Shown here piece by piece: positions 44,846 to 53,181 of a DNA stretch of 59,304 bases. The stretch covers positions 1 to 59,304 of the forward strand of contig CAIQLG010000410.1 in the NCBI GenBank assembly GCA_903872565.1. Direction: 5' to 3'. The position numbers and the translations under genes were made by a program. This DNA comes from an uncultured Lentisphaerota bacterium (GTDB taxonomy: Bacteria; Verrucomicrobiota; Lentisphaeria; Victivallales; GWF2-50-93). The notes below the pieces were generated by a model. That model worked only from the letters and a program-made list of their open reading frames with translations, was not told where the DNA came from and ran no database searches. Position 1 is the stretch's first letter. Each line of letters begins with the position of its first letter.

Positions 44846-45010
44846 ACTTAACCGGCTATGCCGGGATTTGCTTTGACGCGAAGCGTCCTTGGAGTGCGGT
44901 GAATATTCACCGCTTTTTGTTTCATGGCGATGATTCGCCGTTCTTAACGCTTTGGTTTAACCGGAGAATAATCTCCGGAATTTCAAAGCGGCAAATAATT
45001 GCCGCACTCC
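44846..45010. repeat. REP hairpins downstream of RAYT, direct and inverted
   Basis: GACGCGAAGCGTCCTTGGAG plus TGCGG (from about 44874) repeats the upstream block. GCGGTGAATATTCACCGC is at 44896-44913, CCGGAGAATAATCTCCGG at 44961-44978 and GCGGCAAATAATTGCCGC at 44988-45005. The last is followed by ACTCC, so it is an inverted copy of the upstream GGAGTGCGGC hairpin. Lead-in ACCGGCTATGCCGGGA at about 44850 also occurs near 18885. Confidence 0.75.
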
Positions 45011-45106
45011 AAAAGATTGCTGCGCAACCAAAAACCTCAAAGCTGCAAGGTGATATTCTGACAAGGGTTTCATTCAAAGGCTCGAAACGCGCCCACTGAC
45101 GGGTAT

Positions 45107-46927
45107 TTACTCGATCCATTTCTCGAAGAATTCCGACACCACCGGAGCGCATGTGGAGCCACCGCTCAGACCTTCCTCGACAAGTACTGAGAATGCGTAG
45201 AGATTCTCGCCTTTCTGTCCAAAACCGATGTACCAGGTGTTGTTGTGCCTGTCCACGCCCTTACCGACCTCGGCCGTCCCCGTCTTTCCGAAGAGGGTTA
45301 TCTTATTGTTCTTAGCCTTTCTTGCTGTCCCTTTCGGGTCGTTCGCCGCAAGAAACATGCCTTTTTTGACGATGACAAGCAGATTGGGGTCATCGGCAAG
45401 CAGACTTTTCACGACAGAAGGGCCTCTTCTGTAAAGAGTCCTGTCTTTGTTTCTTAGTTCCTTCACGACATAGGGTTCCAAGACTTTCCCGCCATTGGCT
45501 AATGCGGCGGCATATACGGCCGCCTGGATCGGTGTCACTAGTATCATTCCCTGCCCTATCGAAAGAAGGGCGGTGTCGAATTCGGTCCAGCTTTCATTGT
45601 AAAGTTCCATCTTAAGTTTTCGCGAGGGCAGAAAACCGGTTTGTTCCGGAAGTGGAATGCCAGTTTTCTTTCCGAGTCCTGCGGCCTCCAGTGTCGCGAG
45701 GATTTTATCTAATCCCGTTTTCCTTCCTACGGTTATGAAGTATGCGTTGCAGGAATTCTTTATTGCTTCCGGAAGCGTCTGTTCCCCATGGACACCGTAT
45801 TTCCAGATCCAACACTTGATGGAGGAGTTTCCTATTCTGACCGCCCCCTCGCAGTTGACTATATCGTCCGGGCTCGTACCGTTCTTGAGCGCCGCCAGGC
45901 CTATCAGCGGCTTAAGGACGGAGCCTGGCATATACGTCCCTGTCAGCGCCCTGTTGACAAAAGGCTTGTCCTTGTCGTTTCTAAGGCGCGCATATTCTCC
46001 GGGGCTGATCTCGGGAATAAAGATGGAGGGGTCGAAGCACGGACTTGAAACGAGCGCCAGCACAGCTCCGGTTCTGGCGTCGAGCAGAATAAAGCTTCCT
46101 TTTTTGCCCTCCATAAGTTCGGTCGCGATGCTCTGCGCCCTGTGATCCACCGTCAAGACTATGTCATTGCCTCTTTCCGATGCCACGGGAGCACTGATGA
46201 CATCGAAGACATACCCGAGATAGTCCACCCTGACGAGGCTTTTTCCCGGGGTTCCCCTGAGGCCTTTGAGCTTGAGGTCGCCAAGGTCGAAAGTCGTGTC
46301 GAAACGTTTCTCGAGTCCCTGCTGTCCCTTCATATCCGGATCATAGTAGAAATATTCATCCTTGTCCTCGGCCTTCGACCTGTCCTCCCTGCCCATATAT
46401 CCGACAAGATGTGCGAAGTCTTTTCCATCGGGATAATACCTCTGTGGCTCTGTGATGATTTCGCCTCCTTCGATTCTCGGGAGCATTTCCTTCAGCGATG
46501 TTATCTCTTTCATGTCAAGGGACTCCAGCACTATTATGGGTATTGCCGGTTTTTTATTGAGGTGCCTGTTGATTATTTCCTCGGTAAGCCTGTTGGTTCT
46601 TCCGGTGCGTCGGGCCGCCCTTTCCGCACATTCGAGTATATATTTTATCGTATTTTTCCTTGCGCCTGGCTGTCTCATTTCCGCAAGGTGGAAGACCAGG
46701 CTGCTGGAAGGCCTGTTGCCGGCGACAATCGTTCCATCGGAACTGTAAATCCTCCCGCGCCCCGCAGGGTGCCTTATTTTTCTGATGGACTGGTGGGATA
46801 TCTTGTCCCTGTGTGCCTCGCCGGTTCGTACCTGCTGGTCCCATAGGTTCAGCACAAGAAGTCCGAACATCGCGAGGAAAAGCGAGAAAATTATTATGAG
46901 CCTCAAAAAATAAGTTTTCTGATTCAC
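45107..46927 (-). CDS. mrdA: Peptidoglycan D,D-transpeptidase PBP2 (elongasome)
   Basis: About 606 residues. PBP2 crosslinks peptidoglycan during cell elongation, anchored in the inner membrane by one N-terminal helix (LRLIIIFSLFLAMFGLLVLNLW). The transpeptidase shows active Ser in MPGSVLKPLIGL, SCN in NSCNAYFITVG and KTG in FGKTGTAEVGKG. The GTG at 46927 overlaps the mreD TGA (GTGA) and sits after GAGG, so I prefer it. The longer ATG frame at 46969 overlaps mreD by 46 bases. It is the last gene of the mre cluster. Confidence 0.92.
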   Translation of the reverse strand: MNQKTYFLRLIIIFSLFLAMFGLLVLNLWDQQVRTGEAHRDKISHQSIRKIRHPAGRGRIYSSDGTIVAGNRPSSSLVFHLAEMRQPGARKNTIKYILECAERAARRTGRTNRLTEEIINRHLNKKPAIPIIVLESLDMKEITSLKEMLPRIEGGEIITEPQRYYPDGKDFAHLVGYMGREDRSKAEDKDEYFYYDPDMKGQQGLEKRFDTTFDLGDLKLKGLRGTPGKSLVRVDYLGYVFDVISAPVASERGNDIVLTVDHRAQSIATELMEGKKGSFILLDARTGAVLALVSSPCFDPSIFIPEISPGEYARLRNDKDKPFVNRALTGTYMPGSVLKPLIGLAALKNGTSPDDIVNCEGAVRIGNSSIKCWIWKYGVHGEQTLPEAIKNSCNAYFITVGRKTGLDKILATLEAAGLGKKTGIPLPEQTGFLPSRKLKMELYNESWTEFDTALLSIGQGMILVTPIQAAVYAAALANGGKVLEPYVVKELRNKDRTLYRRGPSVVKSLLADDPNLLVIVKKGMFLAANDPKGTARKAKNNKITLFGKTGTAEVGKGVDRHNNTWYIGFGQKGENLYAFSVLVEEGLSGGSTCAPVVSEFFEKWIE

Positions 46928-47451
46928 TTCACCTCGGTCCTCGTGGTGATTTCCGTTTTTACCCCGCATAATTTTTCAAATCCGAAAAATCCCGCGGCAC
47001 GATCCATAGCCCATACGAAGAGAGGCATTATAAGCGCGGTCTCCAAGATGATCGAAAGAGCCTGTGAAAGATGGAATGTTTTACCGGAGAAACCGCCTTC
47101 TCCAGAAGAGTATAGCATTATTTCCGCTGATATCAGGAGTCCTGTCGCGGCACCAGGCAGAACCTGCATCAAATATGACTTCATGCTTCCACGCACGGTC
47201 CAGAGGAGCGCAAAGCCACCTACGCTGGCCAGCGGAAATGCCGTCAGTGGAAGGGTTCTTCCGTATAAAAGATCGAGAAGCGCTCCTGCCACGACCCCGG
47301 CCAGGATGCCGGAACGCCATCCATAAAGTCCGGAAATATAGAAGACCGCCATTGCTGAAAAAGGCAGGACGAATCCGAAAGAACCCGCAAACACTTCGGC
47401 GGTAATGGAGAGGAACATCAGAAGAAAAATCAATGCCGCAACTGCTGTCAT
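46924..47451 (-). CDS. mreD: Rod shape-determining protein MreD
   Basis: 175 residues with about five membrane helices (VAALIFLLMFLSITAEVFAG, FVLPFSAMAVFYISGLYGW, GILAGVVAGALLDLLYGRTLPL and others). The FVLPFSAMAVFYISGLYGWR and GALLDLLYGR parts fit MreD. MreD joins MreC, RodA and PBP2 in the elongasome. Sequence is weakly conserved in this family, so the assignment leans on topology and on its place between mreC and mrdA. It overlaps mreC by ATGA and mrdA by GTGA, so translation is tightly coupled. Confidence 0.85.
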   Translation of the reverse strand: MTAVAALIFLLMFLSITAEVFAGSFGFVLPFSAMAVFYISGLYGWRSGILAGVVAGALLDLLYGRTLPLTAFPLASVGGFALLWTVRGSMKSYLMQVLPGAATGLLISAEIMLYSSGEGGFSGKTFHLSQALSIILETALIMPLFVWAMDRAAGFFGFEKLCGVKTEITTRTEVK

Positions 47452-48293
47452 TTTTTCACCATTATGACGAGGAATCGTATTTTTCTGAAATCAACATATG
47501 GTGAGCAGATCGCAGACTTGTACAAGTCCTCGGACTCCGGTCCCCATTCCTCCTCGCTGATAATCTTGCCGACCGGGAGAAAAGGCGGTATCTCAAGACT
47601 GTATGGAGATGTGGCGATCTCCTCCCCCTCCTTATATGCAAGATCACCGGGGAGGTATTTAATCCTGAAGTAGGAGCGATTATTTTCATATCCGCCGCCT
47701 CCAATTATTCCCGGAACAACTTTTCCTGTTATGAAGGCGCCAATCTCGTTCTTTGGTCCGACAAGGCTTTCGACCAATGCGCTGTGCCTGGATACGGACT
47801 GGACCCTTCCTGCCACAGCGAACTTAAAACTGGAATCGGACTGGACTGAAAACGCGATCGCTATACACCCTGGCCTGATCCCGTCTTCCTGCCCCTTGTC
47901 TATCGTGAAAGTCTCATTCCATCTCAAAGGATCCCTGACACTTATCTCCGAATATATGCATTTGAATCCGCGGGGAGCCGAGATCCCAAGGATTTCCCTC
48001 AGTTCCGCATTTTCATGTTCAAGATTCTTCGTGATGGAATTTTCACCTTCGAGGACGGCCATGTGTCTTTCGGCGGAATTCAACTTCGAGACAAGTTCCC
48101 TCCTGGAAAGAAGTTCCAGGCCTGAGTCCGAAATAACACTGTCTGCCGTGCTGATACTGGAAAGGAAGGGATGGCAGAAGTCCGCAGAAATTCTCCATAG
48201 CGTCTGCCTGAAGGAGAAAAACAGTGCCAGTATCAGAGCGGGAATGACCGCTCCTAATATGATAGTATATCTGACTTGGGGACTAATTTTCAT
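47448..48293 (-). CDS. mreC: Rod shape-determining protein MreC
   Basis: About 281 residues. One N-terminal membrane helix (YTIILGAVIPALILALFFSF), a coiled coil (LVSKLNSAERHMAVLEGENS, ENAELREILGI) and a beta-rich periplasmic domain (NETFTIDKGQEDGIRPGCIA, GRVQSVSRHSALVESLVGPKN) match MreC. ATG 48293 (MKISPQ) is chosen. TTG 48320 is an alternative, and both overlap the upstream gene's end. MreC scaffolds PBP2 and RodA along MreB; mreB itself is not in the window. Confidence 0.88.
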   Translation of the reverse strand: MKISPQVRYTIILGAVIPALILALFFSFRQTLWRISADFCHPFLSSISTADSVISDSGLELLSRRELVSKLNSAERHMAVLEGENSITKNLEHENAELREILGISAPRGFKCIYSEISVRDPLRWNETFTIDKGQEDGIRPGCIAIAFSVQSDSSFKFAVAGRVQSVSRHSALVESLVGPKNEIGAFITGKVVPGIIGGGGYENNRSYFRIKYLPGDLAYKEGEEIATSPYSLEIPPFLPVGKIISEEEWGPESEDLYKSAICSPYVDFRKIRFLVIMVKK

Positions 48294-49653
48294 TTCCCTT
48301 GCTTCCGAGATAGCTCTCAAGATCCTTCCAGATTTCCTTCCTCCTCATATTATATCGCTCCTCGGAGGTTTTCCAAGGACTGAAGAGCATGGCAGGTGTT
48401 GCGGAGTTCTTTTCCATCTCAAAGAGATAATCTTCGATTTTTTCCACGCGGGCAGCTGCGGCATGGAATCCGGCAACGGAGGCGACAAACTCCTTAAGAA
48501 AATTCTCCTTGCCACCTTTTTCAAGCAGAGACCAAGCTTTCATTATTCTTCTCAGCTCGGGGTGGAGCTGGGTATTGGAGAAATAGATTATCCCCGCAGC
48601 ATATTTCTCCTGCCTGGCTATGAAATATTTGAGATCTGCTATCTTTTCCGGTTCTGGCAGATCGGCGATCTTGCAGACTTCCGTCTTGCTTTTTCCCTCA
48701 TCCAGCGGAATTTCAACTTTCACGGTCATCGTATTCTCAAGGAGCGCAGAAGAAAAACTTGCCGGTGCCGGATTGAAGACATCTATCGCCTTTCGCATCA
48801 CGGCAAAACGGAACCATAGCTGCATCTTCTCTTCTTCTCCGGCCGTTTTTTCGTCAATCTCGCAGTCGTAGAACTTATATGCGTAAAGATTGGGTTCTAT
48901 TAAATCCTTCAGGGTCCCTACAAGAGAGGAGTAAGGGGCATCCTGCCTGGTGTTCAGCTCGATTATAGCCTTTATGGCGGACTCCCCAGGGTTCATCGTG
49001 CTTACGTGCTCGACGAGGATCTTGCACAGCTCCGCGTAAAGTTCCCAGGACGTGCCGTCGCACGGGTATAGCGGATTTTCAATAATTTTTCTCAGTGGAG
49101 GAATCGAATTGGAAACGGCGAGCGAATGTGCGCCTGTCAATGTTATCCCAATTCCTGTCTTTTTGCCTGAGACGTCCGAATATGCCTCGGACTGTATTCC
49201 ACTTATAATCCATTCGGGGATGATGTATCTACCGTTTTCGTTCTTGGTGGAAATTCCAATCTTTCTGGAAATAATCCCCTTTATCACTTCCCTTGTGGCA
49301 TTGTGGAACGCGTCATCGTTCTCGAATTTTTCCGGAAAGAGTATTTTAAGCTCCTTCTTGGATTCATGCGATATTTCCATCTGTTTCTTGTCGGGGCTTA
49401 TGATTCCTATAATGTCGAAATCCGCCTTTTTTACACCTTTGAGAGCCTTCTGGCAACAGCGGTTGACAGTCTTGAGATAGTTCCTCAGGCGAGGATCACT
49501 TTGCTCTTTCCCATCCTTAAGGATTTTAATCTCTCCTCCCTGCAGAGCAGATCCATATGGCAGAAAAAATAGAAATGCCATTGGCACCCAGGAAAACACT
49601 AGATTTTTCCGGATCCGCACGCCCCAATAAATAATTCCACATTGAAGTTTCAT
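48283..49653 (-). CDS. Exported hypothetical protein upstream of mreC
   Basis: About 456 residues from ATG 49653 (MKLQCGIIYWG), which puts a hydrophobic signal (SWVPMAFLFFLPYGSALQGG) near the start. The longer frame begins at 49713. The mature part contains YLKTVNRCCQKALKG, then long alternating helices and no HExxH or other catalytic motif. It overlaps the mreC start region by about 11 bases, so it is in the mre operon. A role at the elongasome or envelope is plausible only by position. I recognise no family. Confidence 0.65.
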   Translation of the reverse strand: MKLQCGIIYWGVRIRKNLVFSWVPMAFLFFLPYGSALQGGEIKILKDGKEQSDPRLRNYLKTVNRCCQKALKGVKKADFDIIGIISPDKKQMEISHESKKELKILFPEKFENDDAFHNATREVIKGIISRKIGISTKNENGRYIIPEWIISGIQSEAYSDVSGKKTGIGITLTGAHSLAVSNSIPPLRKIIENPLYPCDGTSWELYAELCKILVEHVSTMNPGESAIKAIIELNTRQDAPYSSLVGTLKDLIEPNLYAYKFYDCEIDEKTAGEEEKMQLWFRFAVMRKAIDVFNPAPASFSSALLENTMTVKVEIPLDEGKSKTEVCKIADLPEPEKIADLKYFIARQEKYAAGIIYFSNTQLHPELRRIMKAWSLLEKGGKENFLKEFVASVAGFHAAAARVEKIEDYLFEMEKNSATPAMLFSPWKTSEERYNMRRKEIWKDLESYLGSKGNEN

Positions 49654-50010
49654 TTTAAAACGGCTTGCAAAAGCCAGTCTTCCATAACGATTAAGATGCG
49701 AATACACCATCAATGGGATTAAATCACTACCGCTTCAAACCCACTCATGCATTAATCCAAGAACCCATTGACCCATCATCCATCCTGTAGGATGACTTTG
49801 ATTTTTAATCTGCCTCCTTAATCTGGAAATTCAACTGAAAATAAATTGCGACATCCTCATTTTCAAATGACTTCACACCATGCCCAGCGGCGGATTAGAA
49901 AATCTGAAATCATGAAATCCAAAAAATGTTGCAAAAAGATATATTCTTAGGCTTAAATTAAAAAAAACAGGAATTAAGTTAATAGAAAGTTTTTTCAAGG
50001 AGATATGAAC
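49654..50010. other. Divergent intergenic region before tolQ
   Basis: Gap between the minus-strand mre cluster and the plus-strand tol genes. It is AT-rich, with no repeat of the families above and no RNA gene that I can see. A likely promoter for tolQ lies near 49930-49960 (GTTGCAAAAAGATATATTCTTAGG). The rest shows nothing I can name. Confidence 0.4.
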
Positions 50011-50736
50011 ATGTTGGATTTTCTCGTTTTACTTCCATCGTCCACAAGTCCCTACTATGCCTTTAAGACCTGTGACGCTTTTGGAAAGGGGATAGTGATT
50101 CTTCTCTTTTTATTTTCCATTGTGACCTGGACGATAATGATAGAGAAGGGCATCGTCCTCATGAGGGTGAAGAAGGCTTCGATCATTTTTGCGAGGTTGT
50201 TCAGGGACAAGAAATATGTCCTGTCGCTTTTCAAATCGTCGGAAATGCATGCTGGTCCGCTGGTTAAAATATACCAGGCAGGAGCCGACGAACTTCTCAA
50301 CTATTACAATCTCGGACCGGAATCCGCCGAGTTCTACGGATCCGAAAAATATCCCGAGCAGAAACTGACCACCGCGCAGATCGAGACAGTCAGAAGCATT
50401 CTCGAGAGAGCCGTCGCAGACCAGATCCTGCTGGTCGAGGACAAGATCGGCCTGCTCGCCACTGCGGTAAGCGTAAGTCCCTTCTTCGGACTGCTTGGCA
50501 CAGTCTGGGGAGTCATGATGGCCTTCTGTGCCATGGCGATCAAGGGCAAGGCCGACATTGGCGCGATGGCGCCAGGAATCGCAGGAGCCCTGCTGACCAC
50601 CGCGGTCGGTCTGCTCGTCGCGATTCCATCGCTGATAGGATACAATCTTCTGACAATAACGATCCGCCAGATCACAGTCTATATGGACAATTTTGTGGAA
50701 GAGTTCATGGCGAAGATCAAGCTCGAGCAGCATTGA
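50011..50736 (+). CDS. tolQ: MotA/TolQ/ExbB proton channel family protein
   Basis: About 241 residues from ATG 50011, which has AAGGAG 8 bases upstream. The first helix (GIVILLFLFSIVTWTIMIEK) and the conserved pair (AVSVSPFFGLLGTVWGVMMAF, GIAGALLTTAVGLLVAIPSL) match TolQ/ExbB. With a TolR/ExbD partner it forms a proton-driven motor in the inner membrane. An insert with YYNLGPESAEFYGSEK lies between helices 1 and 2. Tol and Exb roles cannot be told apart from sequence alone. It begins a three- or four-gene operon. Confidence 0.88.
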   Translation: MLDFLVLLPSSTSPYYAFKTCDAFGKGIVILLFLFSIVTWTIMIEKGIVLMRVKKASIIFARLFRDKKYVLSLFKSSEMHAGPLVKIYQAGADELLNYYNLGPESAEFYGSEKYPEQKLTTAQIETVRSILERAVADQILLVEDKIGLLATAVSVSPFFGLLGTVWGVMMAFCAMAIKGKADIGAMAPGIAGALLTTAVGLLVAIPSLIGYNLLTITIRQITVYMDNFVEEFMAKIKLEQH

Positions 50737-50747
50737 GGAACTAATCC

Positions 50748-51158
50748 ATGTCAAGGCACAAACAAAGATCCCAGATGAAAGCCATAGGCGAAATCAATGT
50801 GGTGCCACTGCTTGACACAACCTTGTTTCTGCTCATAATCTTCATGATCACCTTTCCTCTGCTCGAGTTCAGCGTGGATGTCTCGCCACCGGAATTCAAC
50901 GCCGATCCCATACCATCGGACGAGAACAACAAGGTAATAAGTCTCGACAAGAACGGCAAGATAAGCTTCAACAAGAGGCTTATCACCCTTGCCGAACTCA
51001 AGGAGGAACTCGTAATGATCTTTGCAAGAGACAAAAAGACACCTATATTAATAAGGGCGGACGGAAACCGCAAATATAACGAAGTGATGGAGATTATGAA
51101 GGTGGTCAAGCTGGCTGGCTTCAAAAATGTGTCGCTTATAACATTGGCGGAAGAATGA
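50748..51158 (+). CDS. tolR: ExbD/TolR family biopolymer transport protein
   Basis: 136 residues. The single membrane helix near the start carries the key Asp in VVPLLDTTLFLLIIFMIT, as in ExbD/TolR, and the periplasmic domain (ISFNKRLITLAELKEELVMI, IRADGNRKYNEVMEIM) follows. It converts proton flow through TolQ/ExbB into motion of its TonB/TolA partner. It lies 11 bases after tolQ and overlaps the next gene by ATGA. Confidence 0.9.
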   Translation: MSRHKQRSQMKAIGEINVVPLLDTTLFLLIIFMITFPLLEFSVDVSPPEFNADPIPSDENNKVISLDKNGKISFNKRLITLAELKEELVMIFARDKKTPILIRADGNRKYNEVMEIMKVVKLAGFKNVSLITLAEE

Positions 51159-52096
51159 TTGCATATGCGAAAAATCCACTGACCCGGACTTACGGGCATG
51201 ATGACCTTATAACAAAGCAGGCCAAAAGGAAGATTTTCTTCAATGTGCTGACCGGTCACATAATCTTCATCCTTTTTCCAATGATAATATTATCTTTCCA
51301 GTTCAGTCGTCCGGAGGAAAAAATCATAAGTGTGAATATTGCTTCTTTCATGCCACCGAGTCAGAATACCACCACCGAACAAGTCCGGGAGCAAGCCCAG
51401 GAACAACCAGCGCCGGAGCAGCCCAAGGAACAGGCTCAGGAACCCGTATCCGAGCCGGTAATTGCTCCTCCCGTGCCCGCCGAACCTGAAATTGCCCCCA
51501 TACCTCCGCCCAAGGAACCGGAAATCCAACCACCCAAGGAGCAGAAAATCAAACCGACAGAAACTGCCAAGAAGCCTCCGGAGAAAAAGCCAGAGACAAA
51601 ACCTGAGACAAAACCTGTAACGGAACCACCACCCCCGAAGAAGTTCCTCAAACCCGAGGATATACTGAAAACTGGCAAAGTGGTCAAAGGCACCCCCCAG
51701 AAACCGTTCACTCCGATCAAGGCGTCTGATTTAATCAAGGATCTGAAAAACGCCACAGCGAAAGGCGATGGAAGAGGCCCCTCAACCTCCGTTTCGGGTC
51801 CGCCTGGATCAAGTTCTCTGCCGACAAGCTACTATGACACCGTGCGAGATTATATTTACAGACTTTGGCTCCAGCCGCTCAAGTCCGAACTCGGAGGGCG
51901 CCTTCCAAAGGTGAAGGTCTCACTTAGCGTAGACGGAACGGGAAAAATACTGTCCACAAAAGTATTAAGCACCAGCGGCATATCTGCAATGGACAAATCA
52001 GTGGACGAGCTGCTAATAAGCCTTAAAAGTGTGCCAGCCCCGCTGGACGGCAATCCTACAGTCCTGGAAGTGATCCTTGAAATCGTGGACAATTGA
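51155..52096 (+). CDS. TonB/TolA-like energy transducer
   Basis: 313 residues. A membrane helix at about 30-50 (VLTGHIIFILFPMIILSFQ) is followed by a proline-rich periplasmic spacer (about 80-160, with PEQPKEQ, PEKKPETK and TEPPPPKK). The C-terminal domain (about 225-313: YYDTVRDYIYRLWLQPLKS, PKVKVSLSVDGTGKILSTKV) is of the TonB-C type. It would carry force from TolQ/TolR to an outer-membrane partner. It overlaps tolR by ATGA. Whether it serves import (TonB) or envelope constriction (TolA) is unclear; no tolB or pal is seen nearby. Confidence 0.85.
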   Translation: MIAYAKNPLTRTYGHDDLITKQAKRKIFFNVLTGHIIFILFPMIILSFQFSRPEEKIISVNIASFMPPSQNTTTEQVREQAQEQPAPEQPKEQAQEPVSEPVIAPPVPAEPEIAPIPPPKEPEIQPPKEQKIKPTETAKKPPEKKPETKPETKPVTEPPPPKKFLKPEDILKTGKVVKGTPQKPFTPIKASDLIKDLKNATAKGDGRGPSTSVSGPPGSSSLPTSYYDTVRDYIYRLWLQPLKSELGGRLPKVKVSLSVDGTGKILSTKVLSTSGISAMDKSVDELLISLKSVPAPLDGNPTVLEVILEIVDN

Positions 52097-52149
52097 GTTA
52101 GATTACCTCAGATTTATTTTTCATATTATTTTTTGCGCAGGATAACTGA

Positions 52150-53139
52150 ATGAACAAGTTCCGCATTGGAAAAATTATTTTTTCCACACTGCTTGCAGTC
52201 TTTGCGGCATCGGCCGGGTTTTCTCAGGACGAATATGTCAAGGTCAAAGCTAGTGGCGCTGTACTCAAAGGGCAATACGGCGAAATGAAATGCCCCGAGG
52301 GCACCATCCTCAAAGTCAAAAGTAAGGGCGATGAAACATACCAGGTTTCAGGAGAAGTCTTCGGAATGAAAGTTGAGGGCAGTCTTTTGGCCTCGGATGT
52401 GGAGCCGGTAAATCCAGTGTCTCCTCAGGAGAATAATGGTAATACTAACATTAAGAAAAATAATGCGGCAGATAATAGGAACAATAAGACGGCAGAGCCG
52501 GAAAAAACCGACCCGAAATCTATAACTTATCTTGGGAAGGCGATCACCCCGGACTTCGCCAGCTTCTTCTACGATAAGATGAGGGAAATATATTCTCTCA
52601 AAAATATCAATGGCGATGCACTCGTGCAAGGGAAATCCCCGAAAATTGACAACATCGACAAATGTAAAAAACTCGTGGACGGAGACATCGTCGTGATAGA
52701 TGGGACTGTCAAGATTGAGACTCCCTCATTTTACATTGTCGGCATCTCGGATGTCAACTATTCGCAACAGAACCAGAATGTCGTGGTTTTCAAGAAAAAA
52801 CCGGATCCGGATTTTAAGACGAACTGGGATTCGAGGAAGGGCTTCAAGATCCATGCGGTCAGCGGATCCAAGCAGAATGGCCCCACCCCTGAACATTTCA
52901 ACATTGAACTCTCTGAATATAAATTTGATGAAATCAGCCCCGATGACACATTTTTCAGCATCCAAAGGTTTGTAGAAACTCTGACCGCGGGGAAGGAATA
53001 CAAGATAGACTGCCCTAACTGCGATGGAAAGGGAGAGAAAAATAAGATTCGTTGCACTATGTGCGGGGGCAAGAAACAACTCACGGGAAACAAGGCTCTC
53101 GACAGGCTCCTTAAGGAATTCAAGAAGGAAAGTAAATAA
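52150..53139 (+). CDS. Exported protein with DnaJ-like zinc-ribbon C-terminus
   Basis: 329 residues with a signal peptide (ending ASAGFSQDEY). Middle parts are unrecognised. The C-terminal CPNCDGKGEKNKIRCTMCGG (about 280-300) is a DnaJ-type CxxCxGxG...CxxC zinc ribbon. Such a motif is unusual in an exported protein, since periplasmic zinc ribbons are rare. It lies 53 bases after the TonB-like gene and before the shared terminator, so it is likely the last gene of that operon. Function unknown. Confidence 0.7.
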   Translation: MNKFRIGKIIFSTLLAVFAASAGFSQDEYVKVKASGAVLKGQYGEMKCPEGTILKVKSKGDETYQVSGEVFGMKVEGSLLASDVEPVNPVSPQENNGNTNIKKNNAADNRNNKTAEPEKTDPKSITYLGKAITPDFASFFYDKMREIYSLKNINGDALVQGKSPKIDNIDKCKKLVDGDIVVIDGTVKIETPSFYIVGISDVNYSQQNQNVVVFKKKPDPDFKTNWDSRKGFKIHAVSGSKQNGPTPEHFNIELSEYKFDEISPDDTFFSIQRFVETLTAGKEYKIDCPNCDGKGEKNKIRCTMCGGKKQLTGNKALDRLLKEFKKESK

Positions 53140-53181
53140 AACGATAATCCCAAAATCAGCTGGGGGATTGCCGTTTTATTT
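53134..53181. terminator. Bidirectional terminator between convergent genes
   Basis: AAATAAAACG (53134-53143) pairs with CGTTTTATTT (53172-53181), and AATCCC with GGGATT lies further in. The A- and T-runs on both sides make it a rho-independent terminator on either strand. The arms contain the stop codons of both neighbours (TAA 53137-53139; TTA 53176-53178), so the two genes end inside one hairpin. Confidence 0.8.
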
